64,000 nt of DNA from Sequoia sempervirens (lineage: Eukaryota > Streptophyta > Pinopsida > Cupressales > Cupressaceae): NCBI GenBank assembly GCA_007258455.2, contig VDFB02000003.1, positions 39,054,176 to 39,118,175 on the forward strand. The letters run 5' to 3'. Made by a program: the position numbers and the translations under genes. The stretch's first letter is position 1; each line of letters begins with the position of its first letter. A model generated the notes under the pieces. It saw only the letters and a list, made by a program, of their open reading frames with translations. It was not told the origin of the DNA and did no database searches. This document shows positions 22,176-34,254 of this stretch, piece after piece.

Positions 22176-25100
22176 TTACTCCTCCTTAGTTAAATACTTA
22201 TTTACCCATTTCTGATATTCCTCATCAGTTGGCCAGTCAAAATTAATTACCTCATTCACCTTGACATTATAAGGTGTGTATTTAACTGCTACCTGATATG
22301 CCTCTCTTTCAAAAGATTCCAAAAATGAGCTGGTGCCAATCATTTTGTCCATACAGATCACCAACAAATCATAATCTGAGTAATCACAAATTAATTTAAT
22401 TTGATCATTGATGACCTCATTTGCCTGATCCTGCCACTGTTGGAGTGACCTGATATTCCCCTACTCATCAATTATGTCAGGTAACAATGTGTTACCCCAA
22501 TCATCAAAATTCTTTACCAACTCTTTGATCTTCCTACTCAAGTCATCTGGTAAGGTCTAAAAACCTTGCAATGATTTAACTAACACTTGAGTAGGCCTTA
22601 ATGATTGGGGCCTATTATTTATATTAAACCTTGAGGCCTTATACATTATATCTAAATCACTGGCCCTAGGGATCCAATTTTCAATTAATGGTATAACTAG
22701 CTCCTGATCCCATTCAATATTCTTTATTGCATCTAATAATAAAGAATATAAAGAATATATAGATGATAATCTATTATCAACTTTCTCATTCAAATGCCCT
22801 TAAGACAACAGTAACAATCTCCTTTTGATTTAAAAGGGACCCCTCCTCACTTACCTTCAATGATGCCTATAATTCTTCAATTTTGTGCATTAGCTGCTTC
22901 TTCGTAGGATCAACAGAGCATTCTACCTCTTCATCAATTTGTTCTAAAGAAGGGGTGAGGGAAGGATCTTGATTAGGAGACCCTGGTGTGGAAACAATAG
23001 AAGCAGGAGGCACTGACCTTGATGTAGAAGGCAATGTACTGATCCTTGGAGCACTTGATGTTTCCCAAATTTGTTTGTACCTTAACCTATCCACCTCAGT
23101 CTACAGTTCAATATTCCTTTGTTGTATCTTACTATACTCCTCAATTAAAATATTATATTTCTCCATTAGGCTTTTCTTTTCAGCCTCCTCTCTTTCATCA
23201 GTCTTTTGGGCCAATTTGGCCACATTTACAGTTAAATTAGTAGCCTCAATGGTTGCGGTCTTTCAAGACCTCTTTATTATTAACCCTCTAAAATTTGGGT
23301 TAATATCAGTAACATTTGGCTTTTTCCCTTGAGGGGCCCATGCCCAAATTGCCAAGGTCTCATATTCTTCACTGAAGGAAAAATCTTGCAACGCTGCCTT
23401 GACCTCTTCTTCAGAGTCTTGCAAGGGATGCTTGGAATTTAGAATAGCATTAAAAGCTACAACATCTACAATGTCCCATTCAAGTAAAAGCAAGACACCA
23501 GCCTGAATTACTAGTTTTCTTCCTTCCTCAGGAGTGATGTTCTTGAATTCATCCATTAATTCAGCTTTCACTTCATCATCATTCTCCTGGTCTGACTTGT
23601 CAGGCCTCAATTCTCTTCTCTTCTTACACTTATCATGGTATTCTTCAAATTTAATCATCCATACCAATTGCAAGAAGACAAGAGTTTTTACAAATGCATC
23701 ATCATCTAGAAACTCCTTACATGCTTCCATCCTTGCATCTTGCACATATTTACCTTTCATATCCAAGTCGGATAAAACCAACTCAGCTGGCCTAGGAGGG
23801 GAAGGCATACCAATCTCCATATCCTGATCAGTAACAATAATTTCATCCATCAAATCCTCTTGTGGTTGATCATTTCTTTGCCTCTTAGGGCTTGGCTCAG
23901 ATGGTGGTGATGAGGGACTATCCTCAAGTGATGATTCCAAATCAATGATTTTAATTGCCCCAGGCATTTTGAATTTTGGACCTGGCTATGTAGGTAATTT
24001 CATTATTTGTTTTCCTTTTCTATCCACTTCCTCCTCATCATTGTTGTCATCCTTTTTCCTCTTGTAAATGGGCCACCTTTCTATAGGTTGGTATGTTGGC
24101 CTTGTCTCAATTGGCCTGGCACCTTGTTCCTATACACCCAGACTCAATTCTAAGTTTATCTTCTTGGTCCTCAAGGTGCCCATAATTTCTTTGAAGTTTT
24201 CCATCAAAAACACAATTTTCTTATGGTGTGGACTGAACTCCAACAATGGATCATACTTTGGATCCATTTTGTGCACAATATCCAATAGCTTATCATAAGC
24301 TATCCATTTTTGCTTGTTCAACTCCTGCCTATTTAGGTCAAATTCATTTCTAATGAAGTCCTCAGGAAATTTGAACTCATGCACAAACTTACCACCTTTT
24401 ATTCTTTGTTTGAAAAGGGAAAAGAAACCCTCAGGATCATGCTGCCGCTTTGGACCACACCTCAAATTGTAATTTTCAAAGAATTTTCAAAAATGCACCT
24501 AGCCTCCTTTTGAAAATACAAAATTTGATACCATTGTATAATCTGGGAAAAAAGTTCCTTTACCCTTCCCAGTAAGGTTGTCCTCATGGATACAACCAAT
24601 CTGCCACATAACCTCTGCAAACCCCACTCTTGGTGGCACATTGTATGGCAATATATGAGGGGTTCCTTGAAAACCGTACACCCTCAAAACAGTGATGACT
24701 GGGTATTGAATAATGTCACCCCAGTTATGGCAGACTTTCAATTCTGGCCTCCTCCCCTTTGGTCTGAGGAAATCATACATTTCCTCAAGAATATTGGGTA
24801 CATTCACCATCAGTCTAGCCCTTAATCTAGAAGCAAAACAATTATCAAATTGCACATAACTAGTGCTTTCCTTATTACAAGATAAATTTGCAGCCCATAT
24901 TTGTATTGGCAATCTTTCTCCATCAACTAATTGCCTTAATTTCATCTTCTTAAAGAAAAAGTCAACATTCTTGAACAAGAACATATACATTAACAAAGAA
25001 TACCAAAAGAATTGAGTGCCTGTATCTTTTTTCTGCAACTTCGACAACCCTTCATGTATCCTTTCAGACAAGAAAGAAGCAAAATCATAAGTCATAGAGA

Positions 25101-25811
25101 AGTTAGGGTGTTGTATTTGCACCCCCATGAACATGTAAGCAATGGGCATCATAGTTTGAGGATTGGAACCTAGAATCTGGCATAATGAATAAAAAGTGGC
25201 CAAGAAATTATTTTCAAAATAGTTTAATCTAAAAGGTTCTTGGTCACTAGGGCTAATATGAAATCTTGAACCTCCTGCCCTAGCCAAATGAGGTGGGAGC
25301 AACTTGGCTCTGAAAAGTAACTTCAACTTCCCATATTCCTGCTTCATCTCCTCAAGATTGATTGGAACCAAGTACACAATAGGCTCACTCAAATCAAAAA
25401 CCTATTGGAATTCTTCTCTATTAATGCATAACATAACCCTTCCATCATTATCTCTGATTACCTGTGTGACAGGTCATATCGTGCAACAACTGCCCTAAGC
25501 AAGTCTACATCAAGGAACACATTTGGTACCACTAGCTTCCCCAAATCATACATCCAGTCGTTTGAAAAGGGGTGAGGAAAATTAATTTGTCCATACCATA
25601 ATTTGAACATCTCCAAACCTGTGAGAGGAACCCTAGCATCAACTATATTGGAACAATTATATACTAACCATTCCCCTAGGATTTTTCCTCACATCAAAAC
25701 CAATCCCTTCTTCCTATCATTTGTTGACAAGGGAAATTGATCCAAGAAGTCATCATATAGGTTCCTATTTAAATAATCAATTTGGCCAGAATGTTGTTTT
25801 GGAAGTGCCAT
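22176..25811 (-). pseudogene. U1: decayed ~1,200-codon gene of an unrecognised family
   Basis: I do not recognise the family. A near-continuous frame runs from ATG at 25811 (MALPKQHSGQIDYL...) to TAA at 22176, broken by a few stops and frameshifts, for instance a TGA after KKGLVLM (about 25690) and a shift near 25460. Layout: N-terminal globular part (residues about 1-560, longest open piece 25392-24499); Pro/Ser linker then a basic PSPKRQR string that may be a nuclear localisation signal (about residue 630); an acidic middle part (23967-23263) with NITPEEGRKLVI; a Glu/Lys-rich coiled-coil-like part (about 23260-22870); and a C-terminal part ending WPTDEEYQKWVNKYL. The same order is found in U2 (56780-60139). 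No reverse transcriptase, integrase or transposase motif is visible. No introns are evident. Confidence 0.7.
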
Positions 25812-27146
25812 CTTAGATAAACTAGGGCCTCTTTACAATTTCAAACTTTAAACAACTAAGTCTAACCATAAATATGAAATTACAGAATAAAACCCTACAA
25901 TTTCTCACAATTCAGTTAACCTATAGCCCTAAAACATTTAACAACAAGCCCTATGACAAGCACACAACAAATTTTCCCAAATTCAGGTTCAAAATAACCA
26001 GGAGACGCATAAATTAACTCATGACTTTGTGTTTGTAGAAACTCCAACTTCTTGCTGTAGCAATTCTTAACTTCATCTTCGGCTTCAAGATTGCTTCGCA
26101 AAGATACTTGAATGCTTTATGATACAATAAAAGTAGGACAATTGTTTTTATTTTGATCAAATCATGCCAACAAATGTCTCATCCACCATTAAAGCTCACT
26201 TGCGTGCTGTACGAATGACTCCAATCGTATTTGATGCAGATTTAAATATTAGCCATGGATCCTTCACTTTGATCAGATCATCGAATGACTGCCTTCAAAA
26301 CAACTAACACAATCATCCACATGGCCATAAGGGCCCACCATACCATACGCTGCCAAGGAAATCCATGTGGTGTTCACCTATGATATCGTAATTAGTAAAG
26401 ACCTTGCAACTTTCGATCACGTGATAGCGGGCAACTGTAGATCTTGATCATTGGTAATCTTGTTCTTTCAATACAGTCACCAACTTTTCCATTAACCATC
26501 AAGCATCTTCCCCACCGAGATCATAACATATCCGCTAATTTGAAACACGTGCATCTCACAAAGGCTTTAGTAACCTACTACATAATGTATTAAAGCCAAA
26601 TTAATTTACCAAAGTATTTCATTGTTCCTTCGGTTCACCAAATGAGACACGTGGTGCTTGCCCGCGATATCACAATCAACCAAAGCAGTGTGGTGGGGTC
26701 ATCCTGAGATGGCAGGGAGTGGCTGAGATGAAACGATAATTGATCAACGGTCACACAAATTTGTCCCCTTGCAAAATAAAACATTTATTAAAAGAACGAG
26801 GGGACATCACTAGGAAGATGATAAAAAATGACATAAGTTGTTTTAAAACAATGAAGCACGGGGCCATCAAAGACTTAGGGAAAAATAAAATCTTGCGAAG
26901 GAATTAAAACAATAAGACCAAGAGGACCCAGCCTAGACAAAACGATGGGGCATAAGTTGTTTTTAAATCCCATCCAAAAGTAACAAAAAAATAGATCCCA
27001 CCCAAGGCGTAAGATAAACAATAGGGTTTAACATGAAGACAAAGAAAAAACCCCAACCTTAGGATTTTCCCAACACCATAAAAGACCAGTAACATAAGAC
27101 AGGACAGGAAAGGAACACAAGGAGCAAAAATTGAAGCTCCATGAGG
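25645..27146 (-). repeat. Tandem duplication copy 1: U1 5' coding part and upstream region
   Basis: Matches 27147-28620 in direct orientation at roughly 85 percent by eye, with the two units adjacent. It includes the first ~55 codons of U1 (25811 leftward) and ~1.3 kb upstream. The upstream part contains AAAGCTCACTTGCG..GCTG..GAATGACTCCA and CACGTG-rich phrases. The part at 26960-27146 recurs a third time at 37215-37400. Confidence 0.85.
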
Positions 27147-28620
27147 CTATGTTGGAACAATTATACACTAATCCCTCCCCTAGGGTTTTTCTTCGCATCA
27201 AAACCAATCCCTTCCTATCATTTGTTGACAAGGGAAATTGATCCAGGAAGTCATCATATAGGTTTCTACTTAAATAATCAACCTGGCTAGAGTGTTGCTT
27301 TGTCGGTGCCATGTTGAGTAAACTAGAGCTTCCTTGCTATCTCAAACCTTAGACAAACTAGGGCTAAACAAAATATGAAATTACAGAACATAACTTTGCA
27401 ATTTCCCACAATTCAATTAACCTATATCCTTAAAACAATTATCAATAAGTCCTACGACAAGCACACAACAAATTTTCCCCAAATTCAAATTCAGAATAAC
27501 CATGAGATACAAAAATTGAACTCACGGCTTTACGCTTGCATAAACCCAAATCCTTGTGACTTCATGCTCGACTTCGTGACTACACAAAGATGTTTTGAAT
27601 GCTTTGTGATACCAAAAGTAGAAGAATAGTTGCTTCATTTCAGTCAAACCAGGGTAGTAGATGTCATGTTCGCCATTAAAGCTCACTTGCGCGCTGCATG
27701 AATGACTCCATTCGTATTTGATGCAGGTTCAAATATTGGCCGTCAATCCTTCACCTTAGTCAAATCATCAAACAGATGCTTTCAAATCAACCTCACACAA
27801 TCTCCATCATGGCAACAAGGGGCCCACCATACTATACACTACGAACAAAATCCACATGGCGCTTGCCCACGATATCGCGATTGATAAAGACCTCACAACT
27901 TTTGATCACGTGATGGAGGAAAACTGTTGATCTTCAACCATCAACAATCCAATTCATCTAACACAATCGCTAGCTTTGTCATTAACCATCGAGCATCTTC
28001 CTCACCGAGATCACAACACCTCCACTGATTTGAAACATGTGCATCTCACAAACGCTTTAGTAACCCACTACATAATGTATTAAAGTTGGATCAATTTACC
28101 AAAGTATTTCCATCATTCCTTTGGCTTCACCAGATGAGACATGTGGCACTCGCCCGTGATATTGTGATCAACCAAGATAGTGTGGTGGGGTCATTGTGGG
28201 ATGGTGGGGAACAGTTGAGATCAAATGATGATTGATTAACGGTCATGCAAACTTGTCCCTCTACAAAATAAAAACATTTATTAAAGGAATAAGGGGACAT
28301 CACTAGGCCAACGAAAAACAATGACATAAGTTGTCACTCAAATGAGGGAGCACGAGACCATCCAAGACTTAGGAGAAATAAAGTCAAGCGAAAGAAATAA
28401 AATGATAAAACAAAAGGAGGCCAGACCTAGATGAAGCGATGGGACTTAAGATGTTTTAAAACCTTCCAAAAAGTAACGGCCGAATATAACCTTCCCAAGG
28501 CGTAAGATAATACTATGGTTTTACAAGAAGACAAAGGTAAAACACCAACTTTAGGCTTTTCCCAAACACCATGGATGACCAGAGACATAAGGAAGGATAC
28601 AACTTTGAAGCTCCATCAGC
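27147..28620 (-). repeat. Tandem duplication copy 2, with truncated U1 N-terminus
   Basis: Second unit of the ~1.49-kb tandem duplication. On minus from 27312 it encodes MAPTKQHSSQVDYLSRNLYD and about 55 residues similar to the U1 N-terminus, then breaks at the unit junction. A TTTGGTATCACAAAGC string (minus, near 27610-27600) is a weak match to a tRNA-Met primer-binding site; the matching string in copy 1 is TTGTATCATAAAGC. The preceding bases do not end in CA, so an LTR boundary is not established. Confidence 0.85.
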
Positions 28621-28639
28621 TCCATCACTACCCATAACC

Positions 28640-28943
28640 GTAAACCCTAAACCATTAACCCTTAACCCTTAAACCCCAAACCATTAAACCCTCTACCCTC
28701 TCTCTCTCAAGTCTCTCCCTCCTACCCCCTCTCCCTCTCTTAGGTCTCTCTCTCTCTCACTCCCTCTATCTCTCTCCCCTCTACCCTAAACCCTAAACCC
28801 TAAACCCTAAACCCTTAACCCTTAAACTCTAAACCCTTAAACCCTCTACCCTCTACATTTAAGCCTCTACCCCTTATCTCTCTCACACTCCCTCCCTCTT
28901 TCCATCTCTCTCTCAAGTCTCACCCTCCTACCCCCTCTCCCTC
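28640..28943. repeat. Second CT-rich core with perfect CCCTAAA telomere-type repeats
   Basis: The plus strand is here CT-rich (CTCTCTCTC, CCCTCTACCC), that is, the opposite orientation to the core at 19531-20988. At 28783-28814 it has about four to five perfect consecutive CCCTAAA units, the Arabidopsis-type telomere repeat, next to CCCTTAA variants. The array runs straight into the N gap, so its true length is unknown. Confidence 0.9.
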
Positions 28944-29843
28944 NNNNNNNNNNNNNNNNNNNNNNNNNNNNNNNNNNNNNNNNNNNNNNNNNNNNNNNNN
29001 NNNNNNNNNNNNNNNNNNNNNNNNNNNNNNNNNNNNNNNNNNNNNNNNNNNNNNNNNNNNNNNNNNNNNNNNNNNNNNNNNNNNNNNNNNNNNNNNNNNN
29101 NNNNNNNNNNNNNNNNNNNNNNNNNNNNNNNNNNNNNNNNNNNNNNNNNNNNNNNNNNNNNNNNNNNNNNNNNNNNNNNNNNNNNNNNNNNNNNNNNNNN
29201 NNNNNNNNNNNNNNNNNNNNNNNNNNNNNNNNNNNNNNNNNNNNNNNNNNNNNNNNNNNNNNNNNNNNNNNNNNNNNNNNNNNNNNNNNNNNNNNNNNNN
29301 NNNNNNNNNNNNNNNNNNNNNNNNNNNNNNNNNNNNNNNNNNNNNNNNNNNNNNNNNNNNNNNNNNNNNNNNNNNNNNNNNNNNNNNNNNNNNNNNNNNN
29401 NNNNNNNNNNNNNNNNNNNNNNNNNNNNNNNNNNNNNNNNNNNNNNNNNNNNNNNNNNNNNNNNNNNNNNNNNNNNNNNNNNNNNNNNNNNNNNNNNNNN
29501 NNNNNNNNNNNNNNNNNNNNNNNNNNNNNNNNNNNNNNNNNNNNNNNNNNNNNNNNNNNNNNNNNNNNNNNNNNNNNNNNNNNNNNNNNNNNNNNNNNNN
29601 NNNNNNNNNNNNNNNNNNNNNNNNNNNNNNNNNNNNNNNNNNNNNNNNNNNNNNNNNNNNNNNNNNNNNNNNNNNNNNNNNNNNNNNNNNNNNNNNNNNN
29701 NNNNNNNNNNNNNNNNNNNNNNNNNNNNNNNNNNNNNNNNNNNNNNNNNNNNNNNNNNNNNNNNNNNNNNNNNNNNNNNNNNNNNNNNNNNNNNNNNNNN
29801 NNNNNNNNNNNNNNNNNNNNNNNNNNNNNNNNNNNNNNNNNNN
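28944..29843. other. Assembly gap (900 N)
   Basis: 900 consecutive N. The left flank is the CT-rich/telomere-type repeat and the right flank is AT-rich unique-looking sequence. The gap probably collapses or skips simple repeats, and may hide the missing second inverted arm of this copy. Confidence 1.
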
Positions 29844-30142
29844 TATTTTCTTCCCTATATTTATCTTTGTCTCCTTAAAGTGTGCAATGGGTACATTGAA
29901 GAGGTCTTAAAGGAGAATTATCATATCTTTAATCAAATGGCATGCTACCTTGAGCATAACTCCCCAAGGATACATGCCATCCTTGGATTGTTGACATGAA
30001 ACAACCAATCAAAATTTAATTTCTCTCTCTCATATTAATATATATTACTATTATATTAAATATATATTATATTAATTATATTTTGTATTATATAAAAATA
30101 TACTTATTATTAATTACTAATTATAATAATTTTATACGTATT
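29844..30142. other. AT-rich sequence right of the gap; no gene
   Basis: Dominated by ATATATTATATTA phrases. No coding or repeat unit was defined beyond low complexity. A TAATAATTTT string here resembles the joint of the following tandem duplication. Confidence 0.5.
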
Positions 30143-30354
30143 TAATAATTTTGTTAAAGAATATAATATATAATTATAATAAGTTGAATAATTATATTAT
30201 TTATTATGTAAAATATAGCTAATATATACTTAAATTTATTGTAGAATATTAAAACCTAGCTAAATGGCGCCAAAATTTTCAATTTAATTAACATACTGTA
30301 AAACCTAACGAAACTAGGTTGTAGCTCGTCAAATTGGAGAAGTGAAAGGTCAAT

Positions 30355-30560
30355 ACCAGTGCCAACGAAGAGTTTGGAGTAGTGAAAACAAGGCCAATGC
30401 CAATGCTGAGGATGAGTTTGGAGTTAAAACAAGGTCAATTCTAGTGCCGATGAAGAGTTTGGAGGAGTGAAAACAAGGTCAATATCAGCATCGAGGAAGA
30501 GTTTGGAGGAGTGAAAACAAGGTCAATACCAGCGCCGAGGACAAGGTTGAGGGCACTCAG
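30355..30560. repeat. ~52-bp minisatellite, 4-5 units
   Basis: Tandem units of the form CAAGGTCAATACCAGCGCCGA.GAAGAGTTTGGAG.AGTGAAAA. The same array is in the second duplication copy at about 33182-33390. Directly before it lies an AACATACTGTAAAACCT...GTAGCTCGTCAAATTGGAG module related to element A. Confidence 0.8.
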
Positions 30561-31111
30561 GGAAAATTGATGACCAAGGGGGAATGAGTACTGTAAGTTT
30601 GGCACCCCCATTCTCTTTAACCTCCAATATTCATGCCTAGTTTCCAAAGATCTTCTCGTACATTGGCACCCCCATTCTCGTCAAATGGTATAAGATGAGA
30701 CAAAAAAAAAATAGCTTAGTCTTTCACATTTTTATCAACCAGCCTCAGGTCTTGGAAAAACTCCCATAATCTACCCACATCTTGGTTGAGGTCTAGGATT
30801 TCATCACACATAGCCTTCGTCGCATGAGTCTGAAGTAATTATAGACTTAGCCCAAGTATATGCTAGGCTAAGGTAGATCTAATGAATGGAAATAGACGCA
30901 TACAATTCTTCTTTAATACCTCCACCACAAACATATGCAAGGTGTTTGTTGTTTTTACAGAAAGCAGGTTGATCTTCTAATCTACCCATGGAATTGCCAA
31001 TTCCAATGAAGGATTTTAAAGACCTCCTACACTTTGGGCTCTGCAAGACCCGGGAGGGTGATCCCTTAATGCGTTTACAACCTCTCCACTATCATCATAA
31101 ACAACATTAAC

Positions 31112-31391
31112 TGTTAGAAACCAAAATCTGATTGCAAACTAGAAAAATAACCTTCCACATAAGAGAAAAACTAAAAAGTAGAGATTTGCAATGGATGTGC
31201 AAATTGATATATTCGAAGTACAAAATATTACAAGAGAGAATTTGCTTTATAAAAGGAAAGATGCATAAACCTAATCTTGTCTTGAGCAACAAGCTAGCTC
31301 AACAAGATAAGGATAAAACCTATAAATTAGGAATTAAATATGCCTAAGTAAACTTATGCAAAAGTGTAATTAATAGTTAATTACACCAACA
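31112..31391 (-). repeat. LTR (280 bp) in duplication copy 1
   Basis: Starts TGTTAGAAACC on plus and ends CACCAACA, that is TGTTGGTG...TTCTAACA on the sense (minus) strand. It matches the LTRs at 33975-34254 and 36192-36471. The flank before it is ATTAAC, as for copy 2. Confidence 0.85.
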
Positions 31392-32341
31392 CCCCGCCAT
31401 AAGTGCAACTTATAATTAATTACACCAACACCCCGCCATAAGTGCAACTTAGGGAGAAGTAGATTATTATGCAAATATGAGTCCTGACAACAAAGCCTGA
31501 TCAGGTACCCATGTACAAATGCAAAGAGAGAGAAAACCCAGTGGGAAAAACCCCCCCTCAGTGAGATGAACTACTGCAAGGAATCACTAGAAGAACTCTG
31601 ATGAAGCAACACTAGAACCCAAAATTCGGCAAGCAAGGAAAGATACTTCTGTTTGCAAAATACCATATTAGAATCACAAATGCAACAGTAGACCCGGTGC
31701 CAAGGAATATTGGAAACTCGCATACTAGATCAACCCTAGAATTTGTAAGCAACAATAAATGAAAGGATGAAAGGATCCATAATGATGACAAATCTGGAAG
31801 TTGTGTCTCTCGAAGCCAATGCCAAACTGAAACTAAAACTGCCCATAGGACGAGTACCATCAAGATTTTGGAACATTAACCATAAAAAAATGGCCCTCAA
31901 ATGAGAAAGATCTGAACCAATGCGGATCAAGAACTATAAAATCCCAATGTGAAGTGTGAACCAAAGCAAACCAAAGATGTGTCCAGCTAAACAAGAAAGA
32001 AGCTAAAAGGAGACAACAAGAAACCAAACAAACTCATGTGAGTTGTCACCAATACGAAAGATGGATGCAAGAACCCCCCTCAATGGAACTTTATATCAGT
32101 TCGTTATTACAATACCCAATGATTGCAGAAGGAGATAATACAAAACTACAGAAACTTAAGAGAAAATGCAAACCTAGTGCATGAAACAAAAAAAAATTCA
32201 TGCATAAAATAAGGTACACATATTCTATAAATGACCTCAGATATGCATAGAGGCTGAAACCAGCTTTCCAACACTGCAAAAATCACGAAAAAAGGATAAG
32301 CGAGTCAAAAGATATGCTTCCTAGAGTGAAAACGGAAACAT

Positions 32342-32902
32342 CTAACTTCCGAGGCTAAAAAAGGCATCAAAAAAGAAAAACCAGAAAATCACACCTGCAC
32401 CATTGCATAGAGCATTGAAACAAATTTTCGACGATATCTTGTTTGCAAACAAAGGACGCCGTATGCCAAAGATACGCCTGTTTCCGTGAAAGTGCTCCAA
32501 AAAAGTCCAATTTGGCCATGTACAGCCCTCAAGGGCTGAAAAAATAGAGCCCCTGGTCGCCTGGGTGGACCAGGGGGCTGGCAGCAGGGTCTGGGCACGG
32601 CCCCTGGTCACCAATGTAACCACTGCAGGGGCTTGAGAGTCCGTCGGGGGCTTGTGGGCGCAACCCCTAGTCATAGATTTGACCAGGGCGGGTGCTTGGA
32701 GTCCCGGAAGGGGCTGGCGCAGGGACCTGGACCCCGATGTGACCGACTGCAGACCTGAGAAGCCCTCAGGGGCCGGAAGCTTTGGAGCGGCGCGGGGGTA
32801 TCTCCACCGGTGGCAAATGAAAAGGCCGCCACTTCTGGTGGCAGAGGGGTGGAGCGGTGGTGACACGATCGGTTTATAATGGGCGGTGCAAAAATCCACC
32901 AT
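32342..32902 (-). other. ORF in LTR-element interior, duplication copy 1
   Basis: A 186-codon frame on the sense strand of the truncated LTR element. It is GC-rich, Pro/Gly/Arg-rich and partly repetitive (GLQAPALVKSMTRG and SQAPAVVTLVTRG are related phrases), with no gag or pol motif. It has a counterpart at 35917-35204. It is probably an internal-repeat artefact of a non-coding leader rather than a protein gene. Confidence 0.3.
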
Positions 32903-33969
32903 TTTTTTTTTTTAAATATTTTTTTGATTTTTTTCGTATTGCGTGCCTCAAAAATTGTGCCTAGGTAAAATATAATAATTTTGTTAAAGAATATAATATA
33001 TAATTATAATAAGTTGAATAATTATATTATTTATTATGTAAAATATAGCTAATATATACTTAAATTTATTGTAGAATATTAAAACCTAGCTAAATGGCGC
33101 CAAAATTTTCAATTTAATTAACATACTGTAAAACCTAACGAAACTAGGTTGTAGCTCGTCAAATTGGAGAAGTGAAAGGTCAATACCAGCGCCGACGAAG
33201 AGTTTGGAGTAGTGAAAACAAGGCCAATGCCAATGCTGAGGATGAGTTTGGAGTTAAAACAAGGTCAATACCAGTGCCGATGAAGAGTTTGGAGGAGTAA
33301 AAACAAGGTCAATATCAGCATCGAGGAAGAGTTTGGAGGAGTGAAAACAAGGTCAATACCAGCGCCGAGGACAAGGTTGAGGGCACTCAGGGAAAATTGA
33401 TGACCAAGGGGCAATGAGTATTGTAAGTTTGGCACCCCCATTCTCTTTAACCTCCAATATTCATGCCTAGTTTTCAAAGATCTTCTCGTACATTAGCACC
33501 CCCATTCTCGTAAAATGGTATTAGATGAGACAAAAAAAAAAATAGCTTAGTCTTTCACATTTTTATCAACCAGCCTCAGGTCTTGGAAAAACTCCCATAA
33601 TCTACCCACATCTTGGTTGAGGTCTAGGATTTCATCACACATAGCCTTCGTCGCATGAGTCTGAAGCAATTATAGACTTAGCCCAAGTATATGCTAGGCT
33701 AAGGTAGATCTAATGAATGGAAATAGACGCATACAATTCTTCTTTAATACCTCCACCACAAACATATGCAAGGTGTTTGTTGTTTTTACAGTAAGCAGGT
33801 TGATCTTCTAATCTACCTATGGAATTGCCAATTCCAATAAAGGGTAGCTCGAAGGACTTGGACCAACTAACGAGGATTTTAAAGACCTCCTACACTTTGG
33901 GCTCTGCAAGACCCGGGAGGGTGATCCCTTAATGCGTTTACAACCTCTCCACTATCATCATAAACAACA

Positions 33970-33974
33970 TTAAC
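33970..33974. repeat. TSD (TTAAC), left
   Basis: Five bases TTAAC directly before the left LTR. They match 36472-36476 exactly. Confidence 0.9.
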
Positions 33975-34254
33975 TGTTAGAAACCAAAATCTGATTGCAA
34001 ACTAGAAAAATAACCTTCCACAGAAGAGAAAAACGAAAAAGTAGAGATTTGCAATGGATGTGCAAATTGATATATTCGAAGTACAAAATATTACAAGAGA
34101 TGATTTGCTTTATAAAAGGAAAGATGCATAAACCTAATCTTGTCTTGAGCAACAAGCTAGCTCAACAAGATAAGGATAAAACCTATAACTTAGGAATTAA
34201 ATATGCCTAAGTAAACTTATGCAAAAGTGTAATTAATAATTAATTACACCAACA
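33975..34254 (-). repeat. 3' LTR (280 bp)
   Basis: The sense strand reads TGTTGGTGTAATTA...GGTTTCTAACA. It is bounded by the TSD on the left and the polypurine tract GGCGGGG on the right. A handful of differences from the 5' LTR (36192-36471) suggest an insertion that is neither brand new nor ancient. Confidence 0.9.

Larger units (their letters stand above)
30143..32964 (-). repeat. 2.82-kb tandem duplication, copy 1 (truncated LTR element inside)
   Basis: Almost identical to 32973-35788 with an offset near 2,830 bp. Visible differences are few: a ~39-bp deletion near 31010, a 39-bp tandem duplication of the LTR/PPT junction at 31380-31440, and scattered substitutions. It ends at GTGCCTAG (32964), inside the LTR-element interior, and then jumps to the AT-rich start of copy 2. 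It holds one LTR (31112-31391) and most of the element interior but no second LTR or primer-binding site. Confidence 0.9.

Noticed and set aside
23534..24298. Plus-strand ORFs overlapping U1 (23534-23827, 24068-24298)
   Set aside because: They are antisense shadows of the U1 reading frame, which is supported by its match to U2.
27590..27612. tRNA-Met primer-binding site and LTR upstream of U1
   Set aside because: TTTGGTATCACAAAGC resembles the site, but the preceding sequence does not end in CA and no matching LTR was found at the other side. It is kept only as a weak note.
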